Source of the DNA: Falsirhodobacter sp. 20TX0035
Lineage (GTDB): Bacteria; Pseudomonadota; Alphaproteobacteria; Rhodobacterales; Rhodobacteraceae
Length of the DNA: 64,000 nt
Assembly (NCBI RefSeq): GCF_028307215.1
Contig: NZ_JAQMHV010000011.1
Coordinates: 39,367-103,366, forward strand
Direction: 5' to 3'
Of this stretch, positions 55,829-63,946 are shown one piece after another. Below the pieces are notes generated by a model. The model ran no database searches, was not told the DNA's origin, and saw nothing but the letters and a program-made list of their open reading frames with translations. How positions within the stretch are numbered: the stretch's first letter is position 1; each line of letters begins with the position of its first letter. The position numbers were made by a program, and so were the translations under genes.

Positions 55829-56472
55829 ACGCCGTAGCCCGCAGCAGCGGGGTTCAGCTTGTCGATGTCGGCGCGCTGGAAGAATACCCCATCACCAAAG
55901 ACGCGAACATGAACGGGCATCGGTTCGTCATGTTCAATCACGATCGCTGGCTGAACAGCGACACCTATCTGAAGATGCAGCCGGAAACGGGTTGGTTCTT
56001 TCTGAACCTGATCATGCTGTCGCAGAAGCAGCGGCCGGTGGGCACCCTTCCGGACGATGACGAACTGCTGGCCAAGCTGCTGCACCTCGACCTTGCCCGC
56101 TGGAAGGATCTGCGCAACCGCGCCATGTCGCCCCTGCACGGGTGGTATCTGGTGAATTGCGAGGGCGAACGGCGGCTGGCGCATCGCGTCGTGACCGAGT
56201 TCGCGCTGGAGGCGCTGGACGGGCGCATCCGTCACCAGCAGAGCAATGAGGAAAAGGCCGTCTATGCGCGGCTGAAGCGCATCCGGGAGGCTCTGGTGGC
56301 CTTCGGGTGCGACAAGGCGGTCGTGGCCGATGACGTGCTGGTCCGCCGCCTGGACGATTGGCTGACGGCCAACTGCACGGGCAACCGCCGCAAGTCCGAC
56401 TATGAACGCGCGATGATGCACGGGGCGCGGGAACAGTGGTTCGACAGCGGGTTAAACAGCCGGCACCGTTAG
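55825..56472 (+). CDS. Phage replication-associated protein, DUF1376-like
   Basis: A 215-residue protein. The first ~120 residues (FVMFNHDRWLNSDTYLKMQPETGWFF, GTLPDDDELLAKLL, GWYLVNCEGERRLAHRVV) match the DUF1376/replisome-organiser-like winged-helix pattern. It precedes the iterons and DnaA box, suggesting an initiator role. Confidence 0.7.
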   Translation: MNAVARSSGVQLVDVGALEEYPITKDANMNGHRFVMFNHDRWLNSDTYLKMQPETGWFFLNLIMLSQKQRPVGTLPDDDELLAKLLHLDLARWKDLRNRAMSPLHGWYLVNCEGERRLAHRVVTEFALEALDGRIRHQQSNEEKAVYARLKRIREALVAFGCDKAVVADDVLVRRLDDWLTANCTGNRRKSDYERAMMHGAREQWFDSGLNSRHR

Positions 56473-56487
56473 ATAATTTCTGTGGGT

Positions 56488-56539
56488 GGAACAGAATGGA
56501 ACTGTTCCGGAACAGTTTTCGACAGTTTGGAACAGTTCC
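56488..56539. repeat. Iteron cluster, candidate phage replication origin
   Basis: GGAAC starts at 56488, 56498, 56509 and 56529, with a degenerate copy near 56520, spaced 10-11 bases or a double step, i.e. on one helix face. Two copies are palindromes (GGAACTGTTCC at 56498-56508 and GGAACAGTTCC at 56529-56539). Located in the gap after the replication gene. Confidence 0.65.
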
Positions 56540-56561
56540 GGGCCATAGGAGAGGAAACGAA

Positions 56562-56636
56562 ATGAAAGAAGACTTTCCGCTCCGCCTACAGTTCTGGCCG
56601 CCTTGCCTGTGGATAACTTGGAATGCTGGGGAATAG
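56562..56636 (+). CDS. 24-residue phage micro-ORF
   Basis: AGGAGAGG lies 6 bases before ATG; product MKEDFPLRLQFWPPCLWITW plus four residues. The DnaA box falls inside it. Could be a leader peptide or simply origin sequence. Confidence 0.35.
   Translation: MKEDFPLRLQFWPPCLWITWNAGE
56608..56616 (-). promoter_or_regulatory. DnaA box
   Basis: TGTGGATAA, complement of the perfect DnaA box TTATCCACA, 69 bases after the last iteron. Supports a replication origin here. Confidence 0.6.
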
Positions 56637-56645
56637 GGGATGACG

Positions 56646-57239
56646 ATGACGGATCACGTTGAACCGACCGGGCGGGCACTGGTGAAGGCGGTTCTGATCG
56701 AACCGCTGGTGCAGGACGGGATGAAGCGCCCCAAGGGCACGAACGCGGACGATTACGAGAAGTGGCTGGGGAAGCTGGCCGAGCGTCTGGCCTACCTGCC
56801 GCGCGACCAGCTGGTCGGGCTGCGGGATCTAATCGTGCGCCATGCGGTGGTGGGCAAGACGGGGGCGACGTGGCCGGACTTCGTGATGATCCAGAAGTGG
56901 GCCTACGCAATCCAGCCGCCGCCGCCGCGTGAACACACCTATGCCATGTCGCTGATCCAGTCGGCCATGGGGCGGCAGGCGCTGGATGAGGGATGGGTGG
57001 TGGAGTTGTTCCACTGCGCCCTGAAGTTCGGCCCGCCGCCCGGCCGATATGTGATCAGTCAGCTGCGGTCCGAGGCGGAAGACAACCGGCGGCGACGGGA
57101 ACGGGTGCGGGAATGGAACGCGGTGAACCGGGCCAATCCGGCGGACGCGGCATGGCTCGATGCCTGGCACCGGGATCACCAGCTTTGCACGGCGCTGATC
57201 GCGTCGAAGACGGATGACAGTGAAGGAATGACGGAATGA
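56646..57239 (+). CDS. Phage hypothetical protein
   Basis: A 197-residue protein, start MTDHVEPTGRALVKAVL with AGGGG 8 bases upstream (another ATG lies two codons earlier). No domain recognised; length, TWPDFVMIQKWAYAIQPPP and the basic C-terminal half (EAEDNRRRRERVREW) suggest a nucleic-acid-related role. Position after the origin could fit a helicase-loader-type factor, but no motif shows it. Overlaps the next gene by 4 bases. Confidence 0.65.
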   Translation: MTDHVEPTGRALVKAVLIEPLVQDGMKRPKGTNADDYEKWLGKLAERLAYLPRDQLVGLRDLIVRHAVVGKTGATWPDFVMIQKWAYAIQPPPPREHTYAMSLIQSAMGRQALDEGWVVELFHCALKFGPPPGRYVISQLRSEAEDNRRRRERVREWNAVNRANPADAAWLDAWHRDHQLCTALIASKTDDSEGMTE

Positions 57240-58114
57240 CGACGATGACGATGGACGGCGCGATGGCGGGCCTTATCGATCTGGGTGAGGAATACGGGCT
57301 GCGCGCCATCAGCCAGCGCGTGGTGCAGGCGGCGTGGCAGGGCGCGTTGAACACCTTGGGCGTCCACGCCGATCGGGTGCGGTTCGCGCGAGACGAGGAA
57401 GATCAGCGGCGGGCTGGTCGGGATCGGATGGCCGAGGAAGCCTTGCGAGTGCGCGGCCGGCTGATCCTGGCACGGCCGCCCGAGGAGATGGCGGCGGCCG
57501 CCGTGGCCCCGGCGCGCGGGCCGATGCGGCTGGTGGACAGCGTCGAGGTGGCGGAGGATCTGAGGCTGTCCGACCTTGGCGAATGGCAGGTGCTGTCGCG
57601 GGTCGATGGCCAGTGGTGGGAAGGCGTATGCCAGCTGACCGCCATGGTGATGGTAGCCAAGCGTGCTTGGCGCAAGAAGGTGGGATCGCTGGACGGGTTC
57701 GTCGCGCCGTTCACGCCGGGCCAGATCCAGATGGGCCAGCGCTACGCCACGCTGGTGGAGCGGCACAACGCGGGCGGCATGAAGGGATCATCGTTCGAGG
57801 CGCGCATGGACGGCGGTGGCGGGCAGGGCGGCGGCTTCATCGACGTGTTCGTGGCGGAGGGCCGGGAACTGGACCTGATCCATAGGCGCATCGGCACGGG
57901 TCAGGCGATGGCGGTGCGGCGGGTGCGGCCGTCTGCGCGCGGCACGAAGTCGGGGATCACCGATCGGCGGCTGGTCGATATGGTGGTGCTTGGCGGAATG
58001 GACCTGACGGCGGTGCTGCGGGCGCATGGATGGCTGAGCGAAAGTAAGCACCGGACCTCGCTTCGGGAGTCTCTGGCCGCTGCCCTCGACCGGATGCAGG
58101 GTTACGCCCGCTGA
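57236..58114 (+). CDS. Phage hypothetical protein, candidate late-gene regulator
   Basis: A 292-residue protein of unknown family. The Gly-rich patch near residue 195 and the C-terminal block DLTAVLRAHGWLSESKHRTSLRE, which can form an HTH, are notable. It is the last early gene before a strong terminator and the late operon, where Q-type antiterminators usually sit. Function is inference from place. Confidence 0.6.
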   Translation: MTTMTMDGAMAGLIDLGEEYGLRAISQRVVQAAWQGALNTLGVHADRVRFARDEEDQRRAGRDRMAEEALRVRGRLILARPPEEMAAAAVAPARGPMRLVDSVEVAEDLRLSDLGEWQVLSRVDGQWWEGVCQLTAMVMVAKRAWRKKVGSLDGFVAPFTPGQIQMGQRYATLVERHNAGGMKGSSFEARMDGGGGQGGGFIDVFVAEGRELDLIHRRIGTGQAMAVRRVRPSARGTKSGITDRRLVDMVVLGGMDLTAVLRAHGWLSESKHRTSLRESLAAALDRMQGYAR

Positions 58115-58145
58115 GAAGCGGGCATAATCAGGCTTTCGCAATCGC

Positions 58146-59228
58146 TCAGGGAAGATCGATCTTTGCGGGTTCGTGAATGGGGCATCGGTTGAAATCAGCA
58201 CGATATGCGCTGGAGAGGGCATAGGTGCTGCGTCTTGCCCGATTGACCGACCCGAGAGGGCGATGGGCCTCCAGACCTGTCCATACCGAGAAGCGCATGT
58301 GGTCGTCCGCGATCTTCGCGCGCTCTGCGCTCCAGCCCACCTGCGGATCTGCATGCAGCCGCGCCACGGTAACGAACGGACTCAGTTCCTCATCCCAGAG
58401 AACACTCGGGTCTTCCACAGGCATCTTCTCGAGATCGCGGCACAGCTGGACACGCAGGTCCCATGTGGCAGGGCCCGACTGCATATCCTCCGCCACTTCC
58501 TCGCGCAGCGCATCACGGCGGCCTCTTGTATTGATCTTTTCCCCGGTGTGCTTCTCGAGCGTTTCAGTCACTGGCACCAAGGACAGTTTGGCAACGTAGT
58601 CGCCGTAACGGTAGGCCGTTTGCGTGTAATACGTCTCGCCCAAGGGATGGACATTTGGCGCACCGCCCAACGTCTGAAGGGTGCTGCTTTCGCCGCCGAC
58701 CGCCTCCAGCGTTTTCTCAGCGCCCTGAAGCACAGCCGAAAGCGCTTTCTTCGCCCACTCTGCCTTGTCGGTAGTTTTCGCGAGAAGCTGGAGGTTCTTC
58801 GCAAACGCGGCTGCATTCGGGGCGCTAAATACAGGGCCGTTGACGAAGATGAAGTCTTGCGTCGATCCTTGCGCGCCTGACAGGCGCGTGCCTTCCACAT
58901 CAAGGACCTTCAACGCGAGGCCGCGTGGGACCGAGATGCTGTCAGCCAGAAGGTCGCCAGGATTAGTGGAGATGCGAATGATCGCTTGGTGTCGGCCGGC
59001 CGTGGCAAAAATCCCTTGAGCCAGTTCTGGCGGCAGGTTCTGCAGGATCTCGAGCTCCGCTTCTATCACCCCATGGCTTTTGGCATGAACGGATCGGACA
59101 GCGTGACCATAGTTCTGGGATGTGGTCATCATGATTTGCAAAAGTGCTTGCTCAAGATCGTGATGGGTCTGCTTTTCGTCGTCCTGTATTTGTTCGACGT
59201 TGGAGTGGTAGAGGATCGGGGATTGCAT
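58146..59228 (-). CDS. Catalase-like heme protein (catalase family, SrpA-like)
   Basis: A 360-residue cytoplasmic protein, minus strand, between phage early and late genes. ATG 59228 has GGAGG 5 bases upstream. The distal His region VRSVHAKSHGVIEAEL (His48) and a C-terminal proximal Tyr candidate NRARRSTYALSS resemble catalase-related proteins shorter than classical catalase. It may reduce peroxide or organic hydroperoxides. Base composition is lower in GC than the phage genes. Typical place for a cargo gene expressed in the lysogen. Confidence 0.8.
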   Translation of the reverse strand: MQSPILYHSNVEQIQDDEKQTHHDLEQALLQIMMTTSQNYGHAVRSVHAKSHGVIEAELEILQNLPPELAQGIFATAGRHQAIIRISTNPGDLLADSISVPRGLALKVLDVEGTRLSGAQGSTQDFIFVNGPVFSAPNAAAFAKNLQLLAKTTDKAEWAKKALSAVLQGAEKTLEAVGGESSTLQTLGGAPNVHPLGETYYTQTAYRYGDYVAKLSLVPVTETLEKHTGEKINTRGRRDALREEVAEDMQSGPATWDLRVQLCRDLEKMPVEDPSVLWDEELSPFVTVARLHADPQVGWSAERAKIADDHMRFSVWTGLEAHRPLGSVNRARRSTYALSSAYRADFNRCPIHEPAKIDLP

Positions 59229-59383
59229 CATGGCCTCCTGCTGCGCGATGCGTGGCGTCCAACAACGGTGGCCGATCTTGCTCCGTTCCGCTGATTTCTT
59301 TCGGCTCGTAGATTGACAGATCAGAAAGTGGATTGACGCTTAGTCCTGTCCGATCCATATCTCTTGTCATCATCCACCACTGT

Positions 59384-59413
59384 GCCCGCAGGTTCGCGCC
59401 TTGCGGGCTTTTT
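59384..59413 (+). terminator. Intrinsic terminator upstream of the late operon
   Basis: GCCCGCA and TGCGGGC form a 7-bp stem with an 11-base loop followed by five T. It ends 18 bases before the HNH gene's ATG, so rightward transcription must pass it or start after it. Confidence 0.85.
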
Positions 59414-59430
59414 CGTATCCGGAGGTCGCC

Positions 59431-59826
59431 ATGCGCAAGCTGTGCTGCGAACCGGGCTGCGATGATCTGGCCGAACCGGGCCACAACCGCTGCGCCGATC
59501 ACCTCGGACCGTGGCTCCAGTCCGAGGCAGCGCGGAAGCAGGCGGCGAAGCAGGGCAAGGCGGCGCGCGCGGGGATTGAGTTCTATCAGACGCGGCGGTG
59601 GCGCGAGGGCAGCAAGGCGTTCCTCGATCGGCATCCGCTCTGCGCGGACTGCGGGGAGTTGGGGCAGGTGGTCCCGGCCTCCGAGGTCGACCACATCACG
59701 CCGCACCGTGGAGACACGCGCCTGATGTGGGACCGATCGAACTGGCAGGCGCTGTGCAAGCCCTGCCATTCCCGCAAGACAGCCCGCGAGGTCTGGCACG
59801 GCGGCCGTGGCGATCGGATCGGCTGA
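59431..59826 (+). CDS. HNH endonuclease
   Basis: A 131-residue phage nuclease. Zinc-binding CxxC pairs (CADC, CKPC) bracket the HNH core EVDHITPHRG, NWQALCKPCH. ATG 59431 has GGAGG upstream; the N-terminus has CCEPGCDDLAEPGHNRC, another small zinc cluster. HNH proteins next to terminase help specific cos cleavage in HK97-like phages. Confidence 0.9.
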   Translation: MRKLCCEPGCDDLAEPGHNRCADHLGPWLQSEAARKQAAKQGKAARAGIEFYQTRRWREGSKAFLDRHPLCADCGELGQVVPASEVDHITPHRGDTRLMWDRSNWQALCKPCHSRKTAREVWHGGRGDRIG

Positions 59827-59939
59827 CCCCACCGGGGGGTGTTCGAGAATTGGGGCACCCTCACGTTAACCGACGCCTGTACCTCTTTTCACACGCGCGG
59901 CGATTTGGGAAAAAAAGCCCACTTTTGAAGGAGATGAGC

Positions 59940-60377
59940 ATGAAGGGTGCCAAGCCGCATCTGACAAATATCGTCCCGATGAAGGGCGACTTCGAAGGCC
60001 GCGTCCCCGATGCGCCCGACTGGATGAGCGAGGACGGCCGCACGACCTGGCGCGAACTGGCCCCGATCATGGTTCAGAAGAAGCGCCTTGAGCCGCATCA
60101 CCACCACCCCTTCGCCGTCTATTGCGAGGCGGTGTCGGACCTGATCCGGTTCACGGGCGATCTGGCCGCCTATGGCCACTACTACGAAGTGAAGACCCGC
60201 AACGGGTTGCAGCAGAAGAAGCGGGCCACGTGGGGCCTGCGGCAGGACGCGATCGCCACCATGAACCAGCTGGCCGCCCGCTTCGGGATGACGCCCGTCG
60301 ATGAGGCGCGGCTGGCCGTGGGCGGGCAGGGCGACCTGTTCAAGGATCTCAAGGAAATGCTGAATGGACCCGATTGA
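59940..60377 (+). CDS. Phage terminase small subunit (P27 family)
   Basis: A 145-residue protein. ATG 59940 is preferred (AAGGAG 7 bases before). APDWMSEDGRTTWRELAPIM, CEAVSDLIRF and the GLRQDAIATMNQLAARFGM block match the P27 family. Recognises the packaging site and feeds DNA to the large subunit, overlapping it by 14 bases. The ~110-base gap upstream may hold cos. Confidence 0.88.
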   Translation: MKGAKPHLTNIVPMKGDFEGRVPDAPDWMSEDGRTTWRELAPIMVQKKRLEPHHHHPFAVYCEAVSDLIRFTGDLAAYGHYYEVKTRNGLQQKKRATWGLRQDAIATMNQLAARFGMTPVDEARLAVGGQGDLFKDLKEMLNGPD

Positions 60378-62031
60378 TCACCCTGTCTCCCGCTATGCCC
60401 TGGACGTGGTCGAGGGGCGGGAGATTGCGGGTGATCTGGTTCACAAGGCGTGTCTGCGCCATCTGCTCGACCTTGAGACGGCGCAGGACCGGGGCCTGTT
60501 CTTCGACACCAAGGCCGCCACGCGGATCACGCGCTTTGCCGAGATGATCCAGCACACCACGGGGCCGATGGCGGGCAAGCCGCTGACGCTCCAGCCGTGG
60601 CAGGTGTTCCGGCACGGGGCGGTGTTCGGGTGGAAGCGCGAGGACACGCGGCTGCGCCGGTTCCGGTCCACCTACCACCAGGTGGCCAAGAAGAACGGCA
60701 AGACGACCGACACGGCCGTGCCGATGCTGTTCACGCAGTTGTTCGACGGGGAGGCGGCCCCGCAAGGTTACTGCGCGGCCACCACCCGCGACCAGGCGGG
60801 CCTGCTGTTCAACGAGATCAAGCGCATGATCCGCGCCTCGCCCGCCTTGTCGGCGCTGATGCGGCCGTGGCGGTCGCAGATCGATACGCCACCGACCGAG
60901 GGCTACATCAAGGCGCTGTCTCGGGACGGCAACACCTCGGACGGCATCAACCCGCACTTCGCCGCGCGCGACGAGGTTCACCGCTGGACCGACCGGGAAC
61001 TGGCCGAGGTCGTCACCAACTCCATGATCGCGCGGTCGCAGCCGATCGATTGGGCCATCACCACGGCCGGGGCCGATCGGAACACCATCTGCGGGGAGTT
61101 GCGCGAATACACCGAGAAGGTGGTGTCGGGCAAAGTCACCGACGACAGCTTCTTCGGCTACGTGGCCGAGCCGCCTCAGGACGCGGACCCGGCGGACCCG
61201 ATCGCGTGGAAGATGGGCAACCCGAACCTCGGCGTGGCCTTCAAGGAAGAGAACTTCCGCGAGATCCTGGCCGGGGCGCAGGCCATCCAGGGGCGGATGC
61301 CGAACTTCCGCCGCCTACACCTCAACCTCTGGACCGAGGGCGAACAGACGTGGATCGGGCGCGACAGCTGGGACCGGGGATCGGAAGAGTTCGATGTCCG
61401 GATGCTTTACGGCAAGAAGGCGTGGGTCGGCCTCGATCTGTCGCGCACCACGGACATGACCGCGATCGTGGTGGCGGTGCCGCACAACGGCCTTGTCTAC
61501 CTGATCTGCTATTCCTTCCTGCCGGCTGGGGAGAAGGGCTTCATCGCACGGGCGCAGAGCGAGAACCGTAACTACGTGGCGTGGCGCGATGAGCGCTGGC
61601 TGGAAGTCCACAACGGCCCCGGCGGTTCGATGGAGATGCACAAGCTGCTCGATCGGTTGGAGATGATCCGCAAGCGGTTCGACCTTCAGGAACTGGCCTT
61701 CGACCGTTGGGGGATGCGCGACATGCGCCGCGAGTTGGAGAACCGGCGCTTCCCGCTGGTCGATCACGGGCAGGGGGCCGTGGGCATGTCCAGCCCGATG
61801 AAGATCTTTGAGCAGCTGGTGATCGAGAACCGGATCCGCCACGCGGGCAACCCGGTGCTAGGATGGGCCTTGGGCAACGTCCTGGTGGACATGGACAAGG
61901 CCGAGAACATCAGCCCGAACAAGAAGAAATCCAAGGGTCGGATTGATCCGGCGGTCGCGGCCATCATGGCGGTGGGCCGCGCGATCGCCGGGGATCGCAA
62001 ACGCCGTGCGCGGGAAATCGAGGTGCTATGA
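60364..62031 (+). CDS. Phage terminase large subunit
   Basis: A 555-residue packaging motor. The ATPase P-loop AKKNGKT (residues 108-114), Walker B-like ARDEVHRW, the nuclease-domain Asp in WVGLDLSRTTDMTAIVV and acidic residues near LAFDRWGMRDM fit the HK97-like TerL group. Overlaps small subunit and portal. Confidence 0.95.
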   Translation: MDPIDHPVSRYALDVVEGREIAGDLVHKACLRHLLDLETAQDRGLFFDTKAATRITRFAEMIQHTTGPMAGKPLTLQPWQVFRHGAVFGWKREDTRLRRFRSTYHQVAKKNGKTTDTAVPMLFTQLFDGEAAPQGYCAATTRDQAGLLFNEIKRMIRASPALSALMRPWRSQIDTPPTEGYIKALSRDGNTSDGINPHFAARDEVHRWTDRELAEVVTNSMIARSQPIDWAITTAGADRNTICGELREYTEKVVSGKVTDDSFFGYVAEPPQDADPADPIAWKMGNPNLGVAFKEENFREILAGAQAIQGRMPNFRRLHLNLWTEGEQTWIGRDSWDRGSEEFDVRMLYGKKAWVGLDLSRTTDMTAIVVAVPHNGLVYLICYSFLPAGEKGFIARAQSENRNYVAWRDERWLEVHNGPGGSMEMHKLLDRLEMIRKRFDLQELAFDRWGMRDMRRELENRRFPLVDHGQGAVGMSSPMKIFEQLVIENRIRHAGNPVLGWALGNVLVDMDKAENISPNKKKSKGRIDPAVAAIMAVGRAIAGDRKRRAREIEVL

Positions 62032-63320
62032 GCCTGCTCAGTCGGATCATGGGGCGCGGGGCATCCGTGCCTGTTGTCGAACGCGCCGAGCCGGTGATCT
62101 CGGCCAGCGCGACGGAGGTGGATGTGCCGGAAACGGGCACGGCCCACTCCGCCGGATGGGTCCATGACGTGGGATGGGGTGGCCGCAGCCGGGTGAAGAC
62201 CCTGCCGCACGTCACCCCGACCAGCGCCCAGCGACATGCCACAGTGTTTTCCTGTTGCAACGTCATCGCGGGCGACCTGTCGAAGGTGCCATTGAACGTC
62301 TACCAGACGCACAGCGACGGCCGCGAATCCGAGGTGCGTCAGCACCCGGCCAGCTACCTGCTGAATTTTGAGAGTTCGCCGGGCGTCCCCTCGATCGTCG
62401 CCCGCTACATGCTGGCCTATGCCTTCGCGCTGCGGGGCGTGTCCTACGCCTACGCGCCGCGCGACGGGGCGGGGGAGTTGGAACTGATCGAGACGATCCC
62501 GCAGCACGGGGTGTCGATCCTGCGCAACGGCCGCGCCCGGTTCTACGACTTCACGGACGGGGCGGAGATCAACCGGCGGGTGCCGGGCCGGTCCATGGTC
62601 CACATGCGCTACATGGCAGAGGATGGCTGGACGGGCCGATCCCCGATCGAGGTGGCCTTCGAGAGCATGGGCCTTGCCATGGCCGGGCAGGAAGCCGCGG
62701 CGCGGGCGGCCTCGGGCGTCACGATGAAGGCGGTCGTGAAGATGGAAGACCGCTACGAGAACGATGAGGATTACCGGCGCAACCAGCGCCGCATCAAGGA
62801 AGCCTTGATGAACCCCGACATCGAAGGGTTCCCGATCCTCGGCAAGGATGATGACATCTCCACCCTGGACCTGAAGGCGTCGGACATCGAACTGCTGGCC
62901 AGCCGCCGCCTCGATCGGGAGCAGATCGCCAGCATGTGGCGGGTGCCGCCCACGAAGCTGCAGATCCTCGAATACGGGGTGAAGGCCAACTCGGAACAGG
63001 CCGCGATCGATTACCTGACCGACTGTCTCTACCATTGGGGCAGCCAGGTCGAGGATCAGCTGTCCCTGTCGATCCTGACCGAAGAGGAACGGCGGGCGGG
63101 GCTGTTCCTGCGCCACGACTTCGACAGCCTGCTGCGCGCCACGACCAAGGAACGCTACGAGGCGCTGGCCAAGGGCACGGGCGGCCCCTTCATCACCCCG
63201 AACGAGGCGCGCTTCCGCGAGGGCCTGCCGCCCACCGCAGGAGGCGACATCCTGAACCCCGCGCCGAACATGACCCGGAAAGAGGGCAGCGGCGCAGAAC
63301 CGAAAGGCGACGACGCATGA
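62028..63320 (+). CDS. HK97-family phage portal protein
   Basis: A 430-residue protein. HATVFSCCNVIAGDLSKVPLNVY near residue 70, RSPIEVAFESMGLAMAGQEAA, and SADSEQ-like NSEQAAIDYLTDCLYHW are typical. It forms the dodecameric DNA gate of the capsid. Overlaps the protease gene by 4 bases. Confidence 0.95.
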   Translation: MSLLSRIMGRGASVPVVERAEPVISASATEVDVPETGTAHSAGWVHDVGWGGRSRVKTLPHVTPTSAQRHATVFSCCNVIAGDLSKVPLNVYQTHSDGRESEVRQHPASYLLNFESSPGVPSIVARYMLAYAFALRGVSYAYAPRDGAGELELIETIPQHGVSILRNGRARFYDFTDGAEINRRVPGRSMVHMRYMAEDGWTGRSPIEVAFESMGLAMAGQEAAARAASGVTMKAVVKMEDRYENDEDYRRNQRRIKEALMNPDIEGFPILGKDDDISTLDLKASDIELLASRRLDREQIASMWRVPPTKLQILEYGVKANSEQAAIDYLTDCLYHWGSQVEDQLSLSILTEEERRAGLFLRHDFDSLLRATTKERYEALAKGTGGPFITPNEARFREGLPPTAGGDILNPAPNMTRKEGSGAEPKGDDA

Positions 63321-63946
63321 CGCGCCCGATCATTGCCAGCCTCTTTGGCTCCACCCCCATCGCCATGGCGCTGGACTACGCCCAGACCATGTTGACGGCC
63401 GAACTTCCGACCGAGGCGCAGGCCGAGGTGGCGGCCGGCGGGGCGGTGGCCCGGTCCGACGCCGAACGCTTCACCATCCATCGCGGGGTGGCGGTGGTTC
63501 CCGTTCGTGGACTGCTGACCGCGAACAGCTTTATCCTGGAGCGGTATCTGGGCTGGGCCACCTACTTCGGGCTGATCCAGACCATGAACGAACTGGCCGC
63601 CAACGCGGACGTGACGGCGGTCGTGATCGAGGGCGACAGCCCCGGCGGTTACGTCACGGGCATCGCGGGGGCCGCGCAGGCCATCGCCGCCTGCGCGGCC
63701 GTGAAGCCGGTGCATGCCTTGGTCAATCCGCTGGCCGCCTCGGGCGGCTACTGGCTGGCCAGCCAATGCCGGGACATCACCATGACGCCGGGCAGCGTCG
63801 TCGGATCGATCGGCGTGGCCGTCATGGCTTCGGCCCCGGTCCAGCCCGACATGCGGGGCGATCAGAACTATGTCCTGACCTCGACCAACGCCCGCGCCAA
63901 GCGCCCGAACCCTTCGACCGAGGTGTCAATCGGCGCGCAAAACTGA
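63317..63946 (+). pseudogene. S49/SppA-like phage head maturation protease, interrupted by an IS
   Basis: The visible reading has a ClpP/SppA-type serine protease core: the oxyanion-type GDSPGGYVTG, and the nucleophile Ser142 in LAASGGYWLAS. It usually continues for further residues. Here codons after ...NPSTE belong to the IS left end and the frame stops after seven residues (VSIGAQN), giving 209 codons. The rest lies beyond the insertion, outside the window. Confidence 0.85.
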
